Positions 1-8,137 of a DNA stretch of 64,000 nucleotides are shown here, one piece after another. The position numbers and the translations under genes were made by a program. The notes beneath the pieces are model-generated. The model ran no database searches, was not told the DNA's origin, and worked only from the letters and a program-made list of their open reading frames with translations. The stretch lies in assembly GCA_009268125.1 (NCBI GenBank), contig WBOU01000007.1, forward strand, positions 124,001 to 188,000, written 5' to 3'. Source of the DNA: Chloroflexia bacterium SDU3-3. GTDB taxonomy: Bacteria > Chloroflexota > Chloroflexia > Chloroflexales > Roseiflexaceae. The number at the start of each line of letters is the position of its first letter. Position 1 is the stretch's first letter.

Positions 1-216
1 ATCCGGGCGGTGGCGCGGGACACCGCTGCGCAGCTGAAGGGTATTGTGGATGCCAACCAGGCGCGCGCCTCGGCCACGGCGGCGCTGGCGACCGCGCTAG
101 AGCAGGCCCGGACTCTGGCCCAGCGCCAGAGCCTCGGCTTCAGCCAGACCCGGCAGGCGGCACTGATCCTGCTGAAGCAGAGCGAGATTCTTGAGACGGA
201 TGGCAGCACAGGCTAG
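1..216 (+). CDS. C-terminal end of a protein, probably a methyl-accepting chemotaxis receptor (partial)
   Basis: The frame is open from the first base to a TAG at 214-216, so only the last 71 residues are seen. They form an Ala/Gln-rich amphipathic helix with no recognisable motif. Helical Ala-rich tails of this kind end many chemotaxis receptors, and a cheR-cheB-cheY-cheC operon follows within 5 bases, so a receptor or another chemotaxis component is the most likely identity. This rests mainly on context; a coiled-coil scaffold would look the same. Confidence 0.5.
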   Translation: MRAVARDTAAQLKGIVDANQARASATAALATALEQARTLAQRQSLGFSQTRQAALILLKQSEILETDGSTG

Positions 217-221
217 GCACT

Positions 222-2633
222 ATGACGCATCTGAATGAGCCCGCCGTATCGGTGAGCGGCATGTTTACCACCGACCCATCGCTGGCTGTGCTGGCGTGGG
301 ATGTCGGGATGGAGCAGATCACTGGCATCCCCGCCGACGCAGCGCAGCGGCAGCCCCTCACCGCGCTGATCCCCGACCTTGCGGCGCGCGGCATCCTGGC
401 GCGGTTTCAGGATGCCGCCACATCTGGTGCGGCCAGCGTGCTGGCTCCAGCCCTGCACCACTACCTGATCGCATGCCCGCCGCGCCTGCCATCCCGCCAC
501 TTCGCCCACATGCAGCAGCGCGTATCCATCGGCCCGCTGCGCGACGGTGATGCGATCATCGGGGTGCTGGCAGTGGTGGAGGATGTGACCGAGCGGTGCG
601 ACTGCGAGCGCGACCTGGGCAGTCCGGACGAGCCGACCCGGCTGCGCGCGGCCCAGTGGCTGGCAGCGCACGAGGCCGCCACATCGCTGCTGGGCGGCGC
701 GATCGACGACGCCAGCTGGCGGGTGCGCCACGCCGCCGTCGATGCCCTGGCCCAGCGCGCAGGTGGGGACGAGGTGCAGCGGCTGGTGCAGGTGCTGGTG
801 CAGCACCACCGCAGCTTCGGCGCGCTCAACAGCGCCATCCAGATCCTGGCGCGCACCGACGAGGATGCCGTGGCCCCGCTGGCCGCGCTGCTGCGCTCGG
901 AAGATGCCGACCTGCGCGGCTATGTGGCCCTGGCGCTCGGCGAGCGTGGCGATGTGCGGGCCGCGCCTGCGCTGGAGGCGGCCCTGGCCGACCCGGATGT
1001 GAATGTGCGCTACCACGCTATCGAGGCGCTCGGCAGGCTGCGCGCGGCCCACGCGGTCCCGGCGCTGCTGGCGGTGGCGATGGAGCGCGACTTCTTCCTC
1101 TCGTTTCCTGCGATCGACGCGCTGGCCCAGATCGGCGACCCGGCAGCTGCGGCACAGATCGTGCTCCTACTTGACGACGACCTGCTTTCTGCACCAGCCG
1201 CCCAGGCGCTGGCCCAGATCGGCGGGGCCGAGGCGATCGGCCCGCTGGCTGGGGCGCTCGGCACCCCCGCCCCACCTGTCCCTGAGATTGCCCGCGCGCT
1301 TGCCGCCATCGGCGAGCGGATCGGCACGGCAGCGCTGGCCGCGCGCCTGCGCTCGGCGCTCCAGCCTGATGGTGAGCAGCGCCTGCTGGATGCATTCGGC
1401 AGGGCGAGCGTAGAGGATCTTCGTGCGCTAGCCATGGTGCTGGGATGTGTTGCGAGCGCCGCAGGCGCGGCAGCGCTGGCCGCGCTGCTCGCGCGTGAGG
1501 ATGTGCGCGAGGCGGCGATCGACGCGCTGGCCCTTGTGGGCGCGCCCGCAGTGGGCGCGGTGGTGGCGCAGCTAGGCGATGCCGACCTCGCCACCTGCGA
1601 GGCGGCGATCGTGACGCTCGGGCGGATCGGCAGCGCCGAGGCGGTGCCCGCGCTGCTGGGCGTGCTGCGCGATCGGCCCGAGCTTACTGTGGCGGTGGCG
1701 GGCGCGCTCGGGCGGATCGGCGACCAGCGGGCCTTCGAGCCGCTGCTGGGCCTGCTGGGCCACCCGGATGCGCCTGTACGCCAGGCGGCGGTCGGGGCGC
1801 TCAGCTCGCTGGGCAGCCCGGGCATGGAAGGCAGCATCGCGCCCCTGCTGGCCGCGCCGGATGCCGCCACACGCGAGTCGGCGGCGAAGATCGCGGGCTA
1901 CTTCAGCTTTCCCTCGTGCGTGGAGCGCCTGCTGGCGCTGTGCGGCGACCCAGATGAGCACGTGCGCCGGGCGGCGGTGGAGAGCCTGCCCTTCCTCGAT
2001 GATCGGCGCGTGCTGCCCACCCTGCTATCTATGGCCCGAAGCGACGACCCCAGCATCCGGGTCGCAGCCATCCGCGCCCTCGGCCATTCGGAGTCGGCTG
2101 CGGCGGAGGTGGCGCTGGAGGCGGCGCTGGCCGACCAAGAAGCCTGGGTTCGCTACTATGCGGCGCGCGCGCTGGCTAGGCGCGGCGCAGGCGCGCAGGC
2201 GGCGCTGGCCCGGCTGGCCGAGAGCGACCCCGCCACCCATGTGCGGATCGCCGCGCTGGATGGCCTGGGCGCGCTTGGCGGCCCGGTAGCCGAGCGCGCG
2301 CTGCTGGGCGCGGCTTCCAGCCCGGAGGATGACGTGGCGGTGGCCGCGCTGGCCGGGCTGGGGCGCCTGGCCAGCGCCGAAGCGGCTCAGGCGCTGCGCC
2401 TGGCCCTGAGCGCCAGCCAGCCCGCCCGCCGCGCCGCTGCGGTGGCCGCCGCTGCCTCGGGCGCGCCCCTGCTGGCCGCGCTGGATGACCCCGACCCGCG
2501 CGTGCGCATCGCCGCCATCGGCGCGGCCCAGCGGCGTGGCGATGCCGATGCCCTGCGTAGGCTGCCCACACTTGCGCAGTCCGATCCCGATCCCGATGTT
2601 CGCTCGGCGGCGCGCGCCGCACGACAGCGCTAG
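222..2633 (+). CDS. PAS domain protein with a long array of HEAT (PBS-lyase type) repeats
   Basis: This 803-residue protein has two parts. Residues about 20-125 form a PAS-like sensor ending in the usual VVEDVTERCDCE-type exit strand and helix. Residues about 130-800 are roughly 20 short two-helix repeats of about 31 residues with recurring patterns such as ALGRIG, VR.AAI.AL and ADPDVNVRYHAIEALG, typical of E-Z/PBS-lyase HEAT repeats. No enzyme motif is visible, so a protein-binding scaffold is likely. It opens the visible part of a chemotaxis operon; the stop is 10 bases before cheR. The PAS segment closely resembles the first PAS of the kinase at 5546, including the shared words HMQQ and IGPL. 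No strong ribosome site precedes the ATG; it follows the upstream stop by 5 bases, suggesting translational coupling. Confidence 0.85.
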   Translation: MTHLNEPAVSVSGMFTTDPSLAVLAWDVGMEQITGIPADAAQRQPLTALIPDLAARGILARFQDAATSGAASVLAPALHHYLIACPPRLPSRHFAHMQQRVSIGPLRDGDAIIGVLAVVEDVTERCDCERDLGSPDEPTRLRAAQWLAAHEAATSLLGGAIDDASWRVRHAAVDALAQRAGGDEVQRLVQVLVQHHRSFGALNSAIQILARTDEDAVAPLAALLRSEDADLRGYVALALGERGDVRAAPALEAALADPDVNVRYHAIEALGRLRAAHAVPALLAVAMERDFFLSFPAIDALAQIGDPAAAAQIVLLLDDDLLSAPAAQALAQIGGAEAIGPLAGALGTPAPPVPEIARALAAIGERIGTAALAARLRSALQPDGEQRLLDAFGRASVEDLRALAMVLGCVASAAGAAALAALLAREDVREAAIDALALVGAPAVGAVVAQLGDADLATCEAAIVTLGRIGSAEAVPALLGVLRDRPELTVAVAGALGRIGDQRAFEPLLGLLGHPDAPVRQAAVGALSSLGSPGMEGSIAPLLAAPDAATRESAAKIAGYFSFPSCVERLLALCGDPDEHVRRAAVESLPFLDDRRVLPTLLSMARSDDPSIRVAAIRALGHSESAAAEVALEAALADQEAWVRYYAARALARRGAGAQAALARLAESDPATHVRIAALDGLGALGGPVAERALLGAASSPEDDVAVAALAGLGRLASAEAAQALRLALSASQPARRAAAVAAAASGAPLLAALDDPDPRVRIAAIGAAQRRGDADALRRLPTLAQSDPDPDVRSAARAARQR

Positions 2634-2643
2634 ATATGGCTCT

Positions 2644-3480
2644 ATGCACTTCTATGCCGAAACCCTAGGTCTCTCCGACAGCGCCTTTAGCATCCTGCGC
2701 GATCTGATCCACGAGCGGACAGGAAACTACTATGATGAAGCCAAGCGCGATCTGCTGGCCAGCAAGCTCTCGGGGCTGGTGCTGGAGCGGGGCTTCACAT
2801 CCTTCCTTGAATACTACTACCTGCTGCGGTATGATCCTGCTGGTGAGCAGGAGTGGCCGCGCCTGCTCGATGCGCTCTCGGTGCCCGAGACCTTCTTCTG
2901 GCGCGAGCCGGCGGCGCTGGAGGCGCTGGCCCAGCACCTGGTGCCGGCCTGGGCGGCGCAGCACAGCGGCCCGCTGCGCATCTGGAGCGCGGGGTGCGCC
3001 ACCGGCGAGGAGCCGATCTCGATCGCCATCGCGCTGCGCGAGGCGGGCTGGCTCGGGCGTATCCCCATCCAGATCCTGGCCACCGACGCGAGCGCTAGGG
3101 CGCTGGATGTGGCGCGGCGCGGGATCTACCGCGAGCGCTCGTTCCGCAGCATGCCGCCGCAGTTTCGCGAGCGCTACTTCACGCCAGCCGAGGATGGCTG
3201 GCAGCCCATGCCCGAGATAGCGCAGCACATCCAGTGGTCGCTTGTGAACCTCGTCGCGGAGGAGCAGGTGGCGCGGTGCGCACCCGCGCCGATTATCTTC
3301 TGTCGCAATGTCTTCCTCTACTTCTCGCCCCAGGCGATCCGCGCTACGGTCGAGCGGTTCAGCGAGCACATGCCGCAGCCAGCATATCTTTTTCTTGGCG
3401 TGGCTGAATCGATACTTCGCCTGACGACGCGCTTTCAACTCCAGGAGATCGGCGGCGCGTTCGTCTACGTGAAACAGTAG
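2644..3480 (+). CDS. cheR: CheR, chemotaxis protein-glutamate O-methyltransferase
   Basis: CheR uses S-adenosylmethionine to methylate glutamates on the cytoplasmic domain of chemoreceptors during adaptation. The 278-residue protein has the CheR N-terminal helical domain (LRDLIHERTGNYYDE) and then the methyltransferase fold with the cofactor motif WSAGCATGEEPISIA near residue 115, followed by CRNVFLYF and FLGVAES, all characteristic of the family. The open frame extends further upstream inside the HEAT gene. The ATG at 2644 is chosen because it gives a normal family N-terminus and lies just after the preceding stop. It pairs with cheB, 17 bases downstream. No TPR or pentapeptide tail is present. 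Confidence 0.95.
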   Translation: MHFYAETLGLSDSAFSILRDLIHERTGNYYDEAKRDLLASKLSGLVLERGFTSFLEYYYLLRYDPAGEQEWPRLLDALSVPETFFWREPAALEALAQHLVPAWAAQHSGPLRIWSAGCATGEEPISIAIALREAGWLGRIPIQILATDASARALDVARRGIYRERSFRSMPPQFRERYFTPAEDGWQPMPEIAQHIQWSLVNLVAEEQVARCAPAPIIFCRNVFLYFSPQAIRATVERFSEHMPQPAYLFLGVAESILRLTTRFQLQEIGGAFVYVKQ

Positions 3481-3497
3481 CGTACAAAAGGATCGCT

Positions 3498-4541
3498 ATG
3501 GATCGCCCAATCCGTGTGCTCGTGGTGGATGACTCGGCCTACATGCGCAAGATGCTTCGGCAGATGCTCTCGCGCAGCGTCGGGATCGAGGTGGTGGGGG
3601 CCGCGCACGATGGGGCCGAGGCGCTGGAGCTGGTCGTGCGGCTCCAGCCCGATGTGGTGACAACCGACCTGATGATGCCGGTGATGGACGGGGTGGCCTT
3701 TGTGCGCGCCCAGATGGCCCGCGCGCCGCTGCCGATCGTGCTGGTGAGCATCGCCGATGAGCAGAGCCAGAGCGCCCTGGCCGCGCTAGATGCGGGCGCG
3801 GTTGATATCGTGCAGAAACCGACGGCGCTGGCCAGCGAGCGCCTGCTTGAGATCGGCGAGGCGCTGGTGGGGAGCGTCCAGCGCGCCGCGCAGATTCGCT
3901 TTGCCAAGCGCGTGGGCGATGCGCCCGCAGCCTACGATCAGGGCTCGCAGCGTGCCGCCCAGCGCCCATTGAACGCGCTTGATATAATTGTGATCGGCAT
4001 CTCTACTGGCGGGCCGCAAGGGCTGAAGCAGGTGATCCCAGATCTCCCCCCCTCCTTCCCGCTGCCGATCGTGATCGTGCTCCACATGCCTGTCGGCTAC
4101 ACGAGCCTCTACGCCCGCTCGCTCGGTGTGATCTCGCACCTGGCCGTGCGCGAGGCCGCCGACGAGATGCCCGTGCTCCCCGGCGCGGTGCTTGTGGCAC
4201 CGGCTGGCCAGCACATCCGCCTGCGGCGCGGCCCCGGCGGGGTGCGCGCCCACCTGAGCGACCAGCCGAGCGACTCGCTGCATCGGCCCTCGGTCGATGT
4301 GCTGTTTCAATCGGCCGCCGAGATCTACGGCGAGCACGCGCTGGGCATTGTGATGACCGGGATGGGCAGCGATGGCCTGAGCGGGGCCGCCTGGATCAAG
4401 GCGCGCGGCGGGGTGGTGTGGACCGAGGCCGAGGAGACCTGTGTGGTGTATGGCATGCCGCGGGCGGTGGTGGAGGCTGGGCTGAGCGACCGCAGCATTC
4501 CGCTGGGCGAGCTGTCCCAGGCGCTGAAGGAGTTGTGCTGA
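3498..4541 (+). CDS. cheB: CheB, receptor methylesterase/glutamine deamidase response regulator
   Basis: CheB removes methyl groups from receptor glutamates when its receiver domain is phosphorylated by CheA, opposing CheR. The 347-residue protein starts with a receiver (VLVVDDSAYMRKML; phospho-acceptor Asp in VTTDLMMPVMDG; late Lys in VQKPTA). A variable linker leads to the CheB catalytic domain with the nucleophile motif GISTGGPQG near residue 170, the His motif VLHMPVGYTS, and the Asp motif GMGSDGLSGA. All three catalytic elements are present. A ribosome site (AAAGGA) precedes the ATG. The stop overlaps the next start by one base (TGATG), so translation of the cheY-like gene is likely coupled. 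Confidence 0.95.
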   Translation: MDRPIRVLVVDDSAYMRKMLRQMLSRSVGIEVVGAAHDGAEALELVVRLQPDVVTTDLMMPVMDGVAFVRAQMARAPLPIVLVSIADEQSQSALAALDAGAVDIVQKPTALASERLLEIGEALVGSVQRAAQIRFAKRVGDAPAAYDQGSQRAAQRPLNALDIIVIGISTGGPQGLKQVIPDLPPSFPLPIVIVLHMPVGYTSLYARSLGVISHLAVREAADEMPVLPGAVLVAPAGQHIRLRRGPGGVRAHLSDQPSDSLHRPSVDVLFQSAAEIYGEHALGIVMTGMGSDGLSGAAWIKARGGVVWTEAEETCVVYGMPRAVVEAGLSDRSIPLGELSQALKELC

Positions 4542-4915
4542 TGGCGAAGATCTTGATTGTGGATGACTCGACGATGTCCCGGCGCATGCTCCGCCGCTTT
4601 CTTGAGGCGGATGGGCACCAGATCATCGAGGCGGATGATGGCCTGGTGGCGATCGAGCGCTATATGCTGGAGCACCCCGACCTGGTGACGCTGGACATGA
4701 CCATGCGCGGCATGCACGGGCTGGATGTGCTAGCCCAGCTGCGCGCGCTCGACCCGGCGGCGCGCGTGCTGGTGGCCACCGCCGATATCCAGCGCTCGAC
4801 CCGCGATATGGTGCATGCCGCAGGCGGCAGCGGCTTCCTCAGCAAGCCCTTCGAGGAGGAGCGGGTCCGCCGCGCAGTGGCGCAGATCCTGACGGGAGGA
4901 CGGGCATGGAACTAA
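4541..4915 (+). CDS. cheY: CheY-like single-domain response regulator
   Basis: A stand-alone 124-residue receiver. It has the acidic pair in ILIVDDSTMSRRML, the phospho-acceptor Asp in VTLDMTMRGM near residue 52, the switch Thr in VATADIQ and the Lys in FLSKPF near residue 105. With no output domain it most likely acts by protein contact, at a flagellar motor, a type IV pilus motor or the neighbouring kinase. It sits between cheB and the cheC-like phosphatase gene, overlapping both, which suggests that CheA phosphorylates it and the CheC-like protein dephosphorylates it. No flagellar or pilus genes are in the window, so the motility target is unknown. Confidence 0.9.
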   Translation: MAKILIVDDSTMSRRMLRRFLEADGHQIIEADDGLVAIERYMLEHPDLVTLDMTMRGMHGLDVLAQLRALDPAARVLVATADIQRSTRDMVHAAGGSGFLSKPFEEERVRRAVAQILTGGRAWN

Positions 4916-5508
4916 CCGAGCAGCAGCACGATGCCCTCACCGAGGTGCTCAATATCGCTACGGCCCGCACCGCCGCCGCCCTGTCCGACCTTACCGGACA
5001 GCGTGTTGTGCTGGATGTCCCACAGATCAGCATCCACCCGCTTGGCGATCTGCCCCAGGTGCTCAGCCGCTTCATCGAGGGCGATATCGCCACCGTCCAC
5101 CAGATCTTCAACGGCTCGGTCGCGGGCGATGCCCTGCTGCTGCTTGGCCACGATGCGGCGGTGCAGCTGGTGGACATGATGACCGAGGACCACGCCCGCT
5201 CCCAGCGCCTCAACGAGTCGGCCCGCGAGGTGCTAACCGAGGTGGGCAATATTCTGCTGAACGCCTGCCTGGGCGTCTTCGGCGATCTGCTGCAGGTTCA
5301 CGTTTCCTTCTCTGTCCCCCGGCTGCACCTGAACGACCTGAACCGCATGATGCGCTCGGTGGTGATCGGCCGCGAGGAGCTGCAGTATGGCATGGTGGTG
5401 CATACCACCTTCCGCCTGCACGCCAGCGCGGTGAGCGGCTACCTGGTGGTGATCCTCAGCGTCTCGTCGCTTGATCGCCTGATCGACGCGATTGAGCAGT
5501 TTGGCTAG
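4906..5508 (+). CDS. cheC: CheC-family CheY-P phosphatase
   Basis: CheC proteins hydrolyse CheY-phosphate. The family signature is [D/S]xxxExxN followed 22 residues later by Pro. The first copy is intact: DALTEVLN near residue 9, with Pro after exactly 22 residues. The second, in the REVLTEVGNIL helix near residue 108, keeps ExxN and the spaced Pro but has Glu in place of the first Asp/Ser. Two copies separated by about 100 residues match the CheC pseudo-two-fold fold; CheX has one. The gene starts inside the last codons of cheY (10-base overlap), after a GGGAGGA ribosome site, so the enzyme and its probable substrate are made together. One active centre may be weakened by the D/S-to-E change. 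Confidence 0.85.
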   Translation: MELTEQQHDALTEVLNIATARTAAALSDLTGQRVVLDVPQISIHPLGDLPQVLSRFIEGDIATVHQIFNGSVAGDALLLLGHDAAVQLVDMMTEDHARSQRLNESAREVLTEVGNILLNACLGVFGDLLQVHVSFSVPRLHLNDLNRMMRSVVIGREELQYGMVVHTTFRLHASAVSGYLVVILSVSSLDRLIDAIEQFG

Positions 5509-5545
5509 AAGTCTTCCTCTGTTGGTCTTGAAGGGCTTGAAGGCG

Positions 5546-8128
5546 ATGACGATGTCGATTGATAGGCATGCCGATACGATCCCGCCCTGGTTTCAGGATC
5601 TGACCGGCCAGGGCATTGTGGTGGCCGATCTCGCCCTGCGCATCCGCAGCTGGAGCCGCTGGATGGAGATGCACAGCGGCCACCGCGCTGCCGATGTGCT
5701 TGGGCAGGATCTGCGCACGCTCTACCCCGATCTGCAGGCCCGCAACCTGGTGCGCTACTTCGAGCTGGCCCTAGGCGGCCAGACCACGGTGCTCTCGCAG
5801 CGCCTGCACCGCTACCTCTTCCCCATGCCCTCGTCCGACCCCGCGTTCCCACACATGCAGCAGAGCGCCCGCATCGGCCCGCTGATCCGCGATGGCGCGG
5901 TGGCGGGCGTGGTGGTGGTGATCGATGATGTCTCTGAGCGCGTCAGCCACGAGCAGGATCTTCAGCGCCTGCTGGAAAATGAGCAGGCCGCCCGCGCCAG
6001 CGCCGAGGCCTCGCAGCGCCAGCTCTCGCTGATCGCCGAGGTGAGCGCGCTGCTGGCCAACACGCTGGATGTCACCGCCGTGCTGCCGCAGGTTGCCCGC
6101 ATGCTGCTGCCGCTGCTGGGCGACCTGTGCGTGATCGAGCTGCTGGGCGAGGATGGGGCCGTGCGCCGCGCGGTGATGGCCCATATCGACCCTGCGAAGG
6201 ATGCGGTTCTCCAGGAGCTGGGGCGGCGCTACCCGGCGGGCCAGTCGGCGCGGCGGCCCGCGCTGGCCGCCCTGCGCACCCGCCGCGCCGAGGTGGTGGC
6301 CGATGTATCTGCCGCACCAGGCTACGCCGAGGGCCTGGATGCGCCGCGCCGCGAGCTGATCGAGGCGCTCGGCACGCGTTCGGTGCTGGCCACGCCGCTG
6401 CTGGCCCGCGAGCGTACCATCGGCGTGCTCACGCTGTGCTCGGCGGCGCTGGACCGCTACCACGAGGCCGATGGGCAGCTGGCCGAGGATGTGGCGCGTC
6501 GCATCGCGCTGGCTATCGACAGCTGGCAGCTCTACAACCAGGCCCAGGAGGCCCTGCGCTCGCGCGATACCGCGCTGGCGATCGCCGAGGCCGAGCGCGC
6601 CAAGCTCCAGCGGCTGTTTGCGCAGGCTCCGGCGGCCATCGCGGTGCTCCAAGGCCCCCGCCACGAGGTCTCGTTCGCCAACCTCTACTACCGCCGGATC
6701 TTCGGCGAGCGCGAGTACATCGGGCGCGCCCTGGCCGATGTGGTGCCCGAGCTGGCGGTGCAGGGCGCGATCGATCTGCTCGATCAGGTCTACCGCTCCG
6801 GCGAGCCGCATATGGGCGATGAGGCCCCACTGCTGATCGACCGCTGCGGCGACGGCGTGCTGGAGCAGCATTTCTTCACCTTCGTGTACCAGCCCACGCT
6901 CGACCCGGCGGGGGCGATCGAGGGCGTGCTGATCCACATGATCGATGTGACCGAGCAGGTGAGCGCCCAGCGCGAGCGCGAGCGGCTGGCCGCCCTGGTG
7001 CGCGAGCAGGGCGAGCACCTGCGCGTGACGCTCTCCAGCATTGCCGACGCGGTGATCGTGACCGACCTTAACGGTATGCTGACCTTCATCAATCAGGTGG
7101 CCGAGCAGCTGACCGGCTGGGGCCACGCGGAGGTGCTCGGGCGCCCGGTCGAGGATGTGCTGGCGCTGATCGAGGAGGGCAGCGGCGCGCTGGCCGAGAA
7201 CCCCATCCGCCGCGTGCTCTCCAGCCACGGGCCGATCGCGCAGGCCGCATCTGCGCTGCTGGTGCCGCGCTCGGGCGCCGCGCTGCCGATCGAGTCTAGC
7301 GCCGCGCCTATCCGGGATGATGCCGACCGCACCATCGGCGTGGTGCTGGTGTTCCGCGATACCAGCGCCCGCCGCCGGGCCGAGCTGGAGCGCGCCGACC
7401 TGCTGGAGCGCACCGAGGCCGCCGTGCGCATGCGCGACGTGTTCTTCTCGGTCGCCGCGCACGAGCTGAAGACGCCGCTGACCTCGCTGATGGGTAACAT
7501 CCAGCTGATCCAGCGCCGCGCCGCGCGCGACATGGCCCTGCCCGAGCGCGAGCTGCACAACCTGGGCGTGGCGGTCAGCCAGGCGCGTCGGCTGCGCCAG
7601 ATGATCGATGCGCTGCTGGATGTCACCCGGATCGAGTCGGGCCAGCTGAGCCTGGCGCAGGCACCGCTGGCGCTCGGCGCGCTGCTGCAGCAGATCGTCG
7701 GCGAGATCCAGCCGACCCTGCGCGCCCACACGCTGCTGCTGGAGCTGCCCGACGCGCCGCTGATGGTGCATGGCGATGCGCTCCGGCTGGAGCAGGTGTT
7801 TCAGAATCTGGTGCAGAACGCCGTGAAGTACAGCCCCGCTGGCGGGCCGATCCGCATCAGCGCCGCCGCGCGCGCGGGCAGGGCGGTGGTGTCGGTCGCC
7901 GATCAGGGCATCGGCATCCCCAGCGCGTCGATGCCCATGCTGTTTCAGCGCTTCCACCGCGCCGCCAACGTCACCGGCAGCTACAATATTAGCGGTATGG
8001 GCATCGGGCTGTTTGTGGTGAAGGAGATTGTCTCGCTGCACGGGGGGGATGTGGCGGTGGAGAGCGAGGAGAACCGGGGCAGCACGTTCACCGTTACGCT
8101 GCCCCTTCTCCCCTTGGGAAACGCCTAG
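5546..8128 (+). CDS. Multi-sensor histidine kinase (PAS-GAF-PAS-PAS-HisKA-HATPase)
   Basis: An 860-residue soluble sensor kinase with no membrane segment. Order of domains: PAS (about 15-125, the same type as in the HEAT protein at 222), a helix, GAF (about 165-320), PAS (about 345-470), PAS (about 485-620), HisKA with the phospho-acceptor His in AAHELKTPLTS, and the ATPase with LVQNAVKYSP (N box), VADQGIGIP (G1), LFQRFHRA (F) and GMGIGLFVV (G2). All kinase boxes are intact. The frame extends back to a TTG overlapping cheC, but the first ATG, preceded by an AAGG stretch, is chosen. No dedicated response regulator follows; the operon's CheY-like protein is a plausible partner. Confidence 0.9.
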   Translation: MTMSIDRHADTIPPWFQDLTGQGIVVADLALRIRSWSRWMEMHSGHRAADVLGQDLRTLYPDLQARNLVRYFELALGGQTTVLSQRLHRYLFPMPSSDPAFPHMQQSARIGPLIRDGAVAGVVVVIDDVSERVSHEQDLQRLLENEQAARASAEASQRQLSLIAEVSALLANTLDVTAVLPQVARMLLPLLGDLCVIELLGEDGAVRRAVMAHIDPAKDAVLQELGRRYPAGQSARRPALAALRTRRAEVVADVSAAPGYAEGLDAPRRELIEALGTRSVLATPLLARERTIGVLTLCSAALDRYHEADGQLAEDVARRIALAIDSWQLYNQAQEALRSRDTALAIAEAERAKLQRLFAQAPAAIAVLQGPRHEVSFANLYYRRIFGEREYIGRALADVVPELAVQGAIDLLDQVYRSGEPHMGDEAPLLIDRCGDGVLEQHFFTFVYQPTLDPAGAIEGVLIHMIDVTEQVSAQRERERLAALVREQGEHLRVTLSSIADAVIVTDLNGMLTFINQVAEQLTGWGHAEVLGRPVEDVLALIEEGSGALAENPIRRVLSSHGPIAQAASALLVPRSGAALPIESSAAPIRDDADRTIGVVLVFRDTSARRRAELERADLLERTEAAVRMRDVFFSVAAHELKTPLTSLMGNIQLIQRRAARDMALPERELHNLGVAVSQARRLRQMIDALLDVTRIESGQLSLAQAPLALGALLQQIVGEIQPTLRAHTLLLELPDAPLMVHGDALRLEQVFQNLVQNAVKYSPAGGPIRISAAARAGRAVVSVADQGIGIPSASMPMLFQRFHRAANVTGSYNISGMGIGLFVVKEIVSLHGGDVAVESEENRGSTFTVTLPLLPLGNA

Positions 8129-8137
8129 CGCTGGCCG

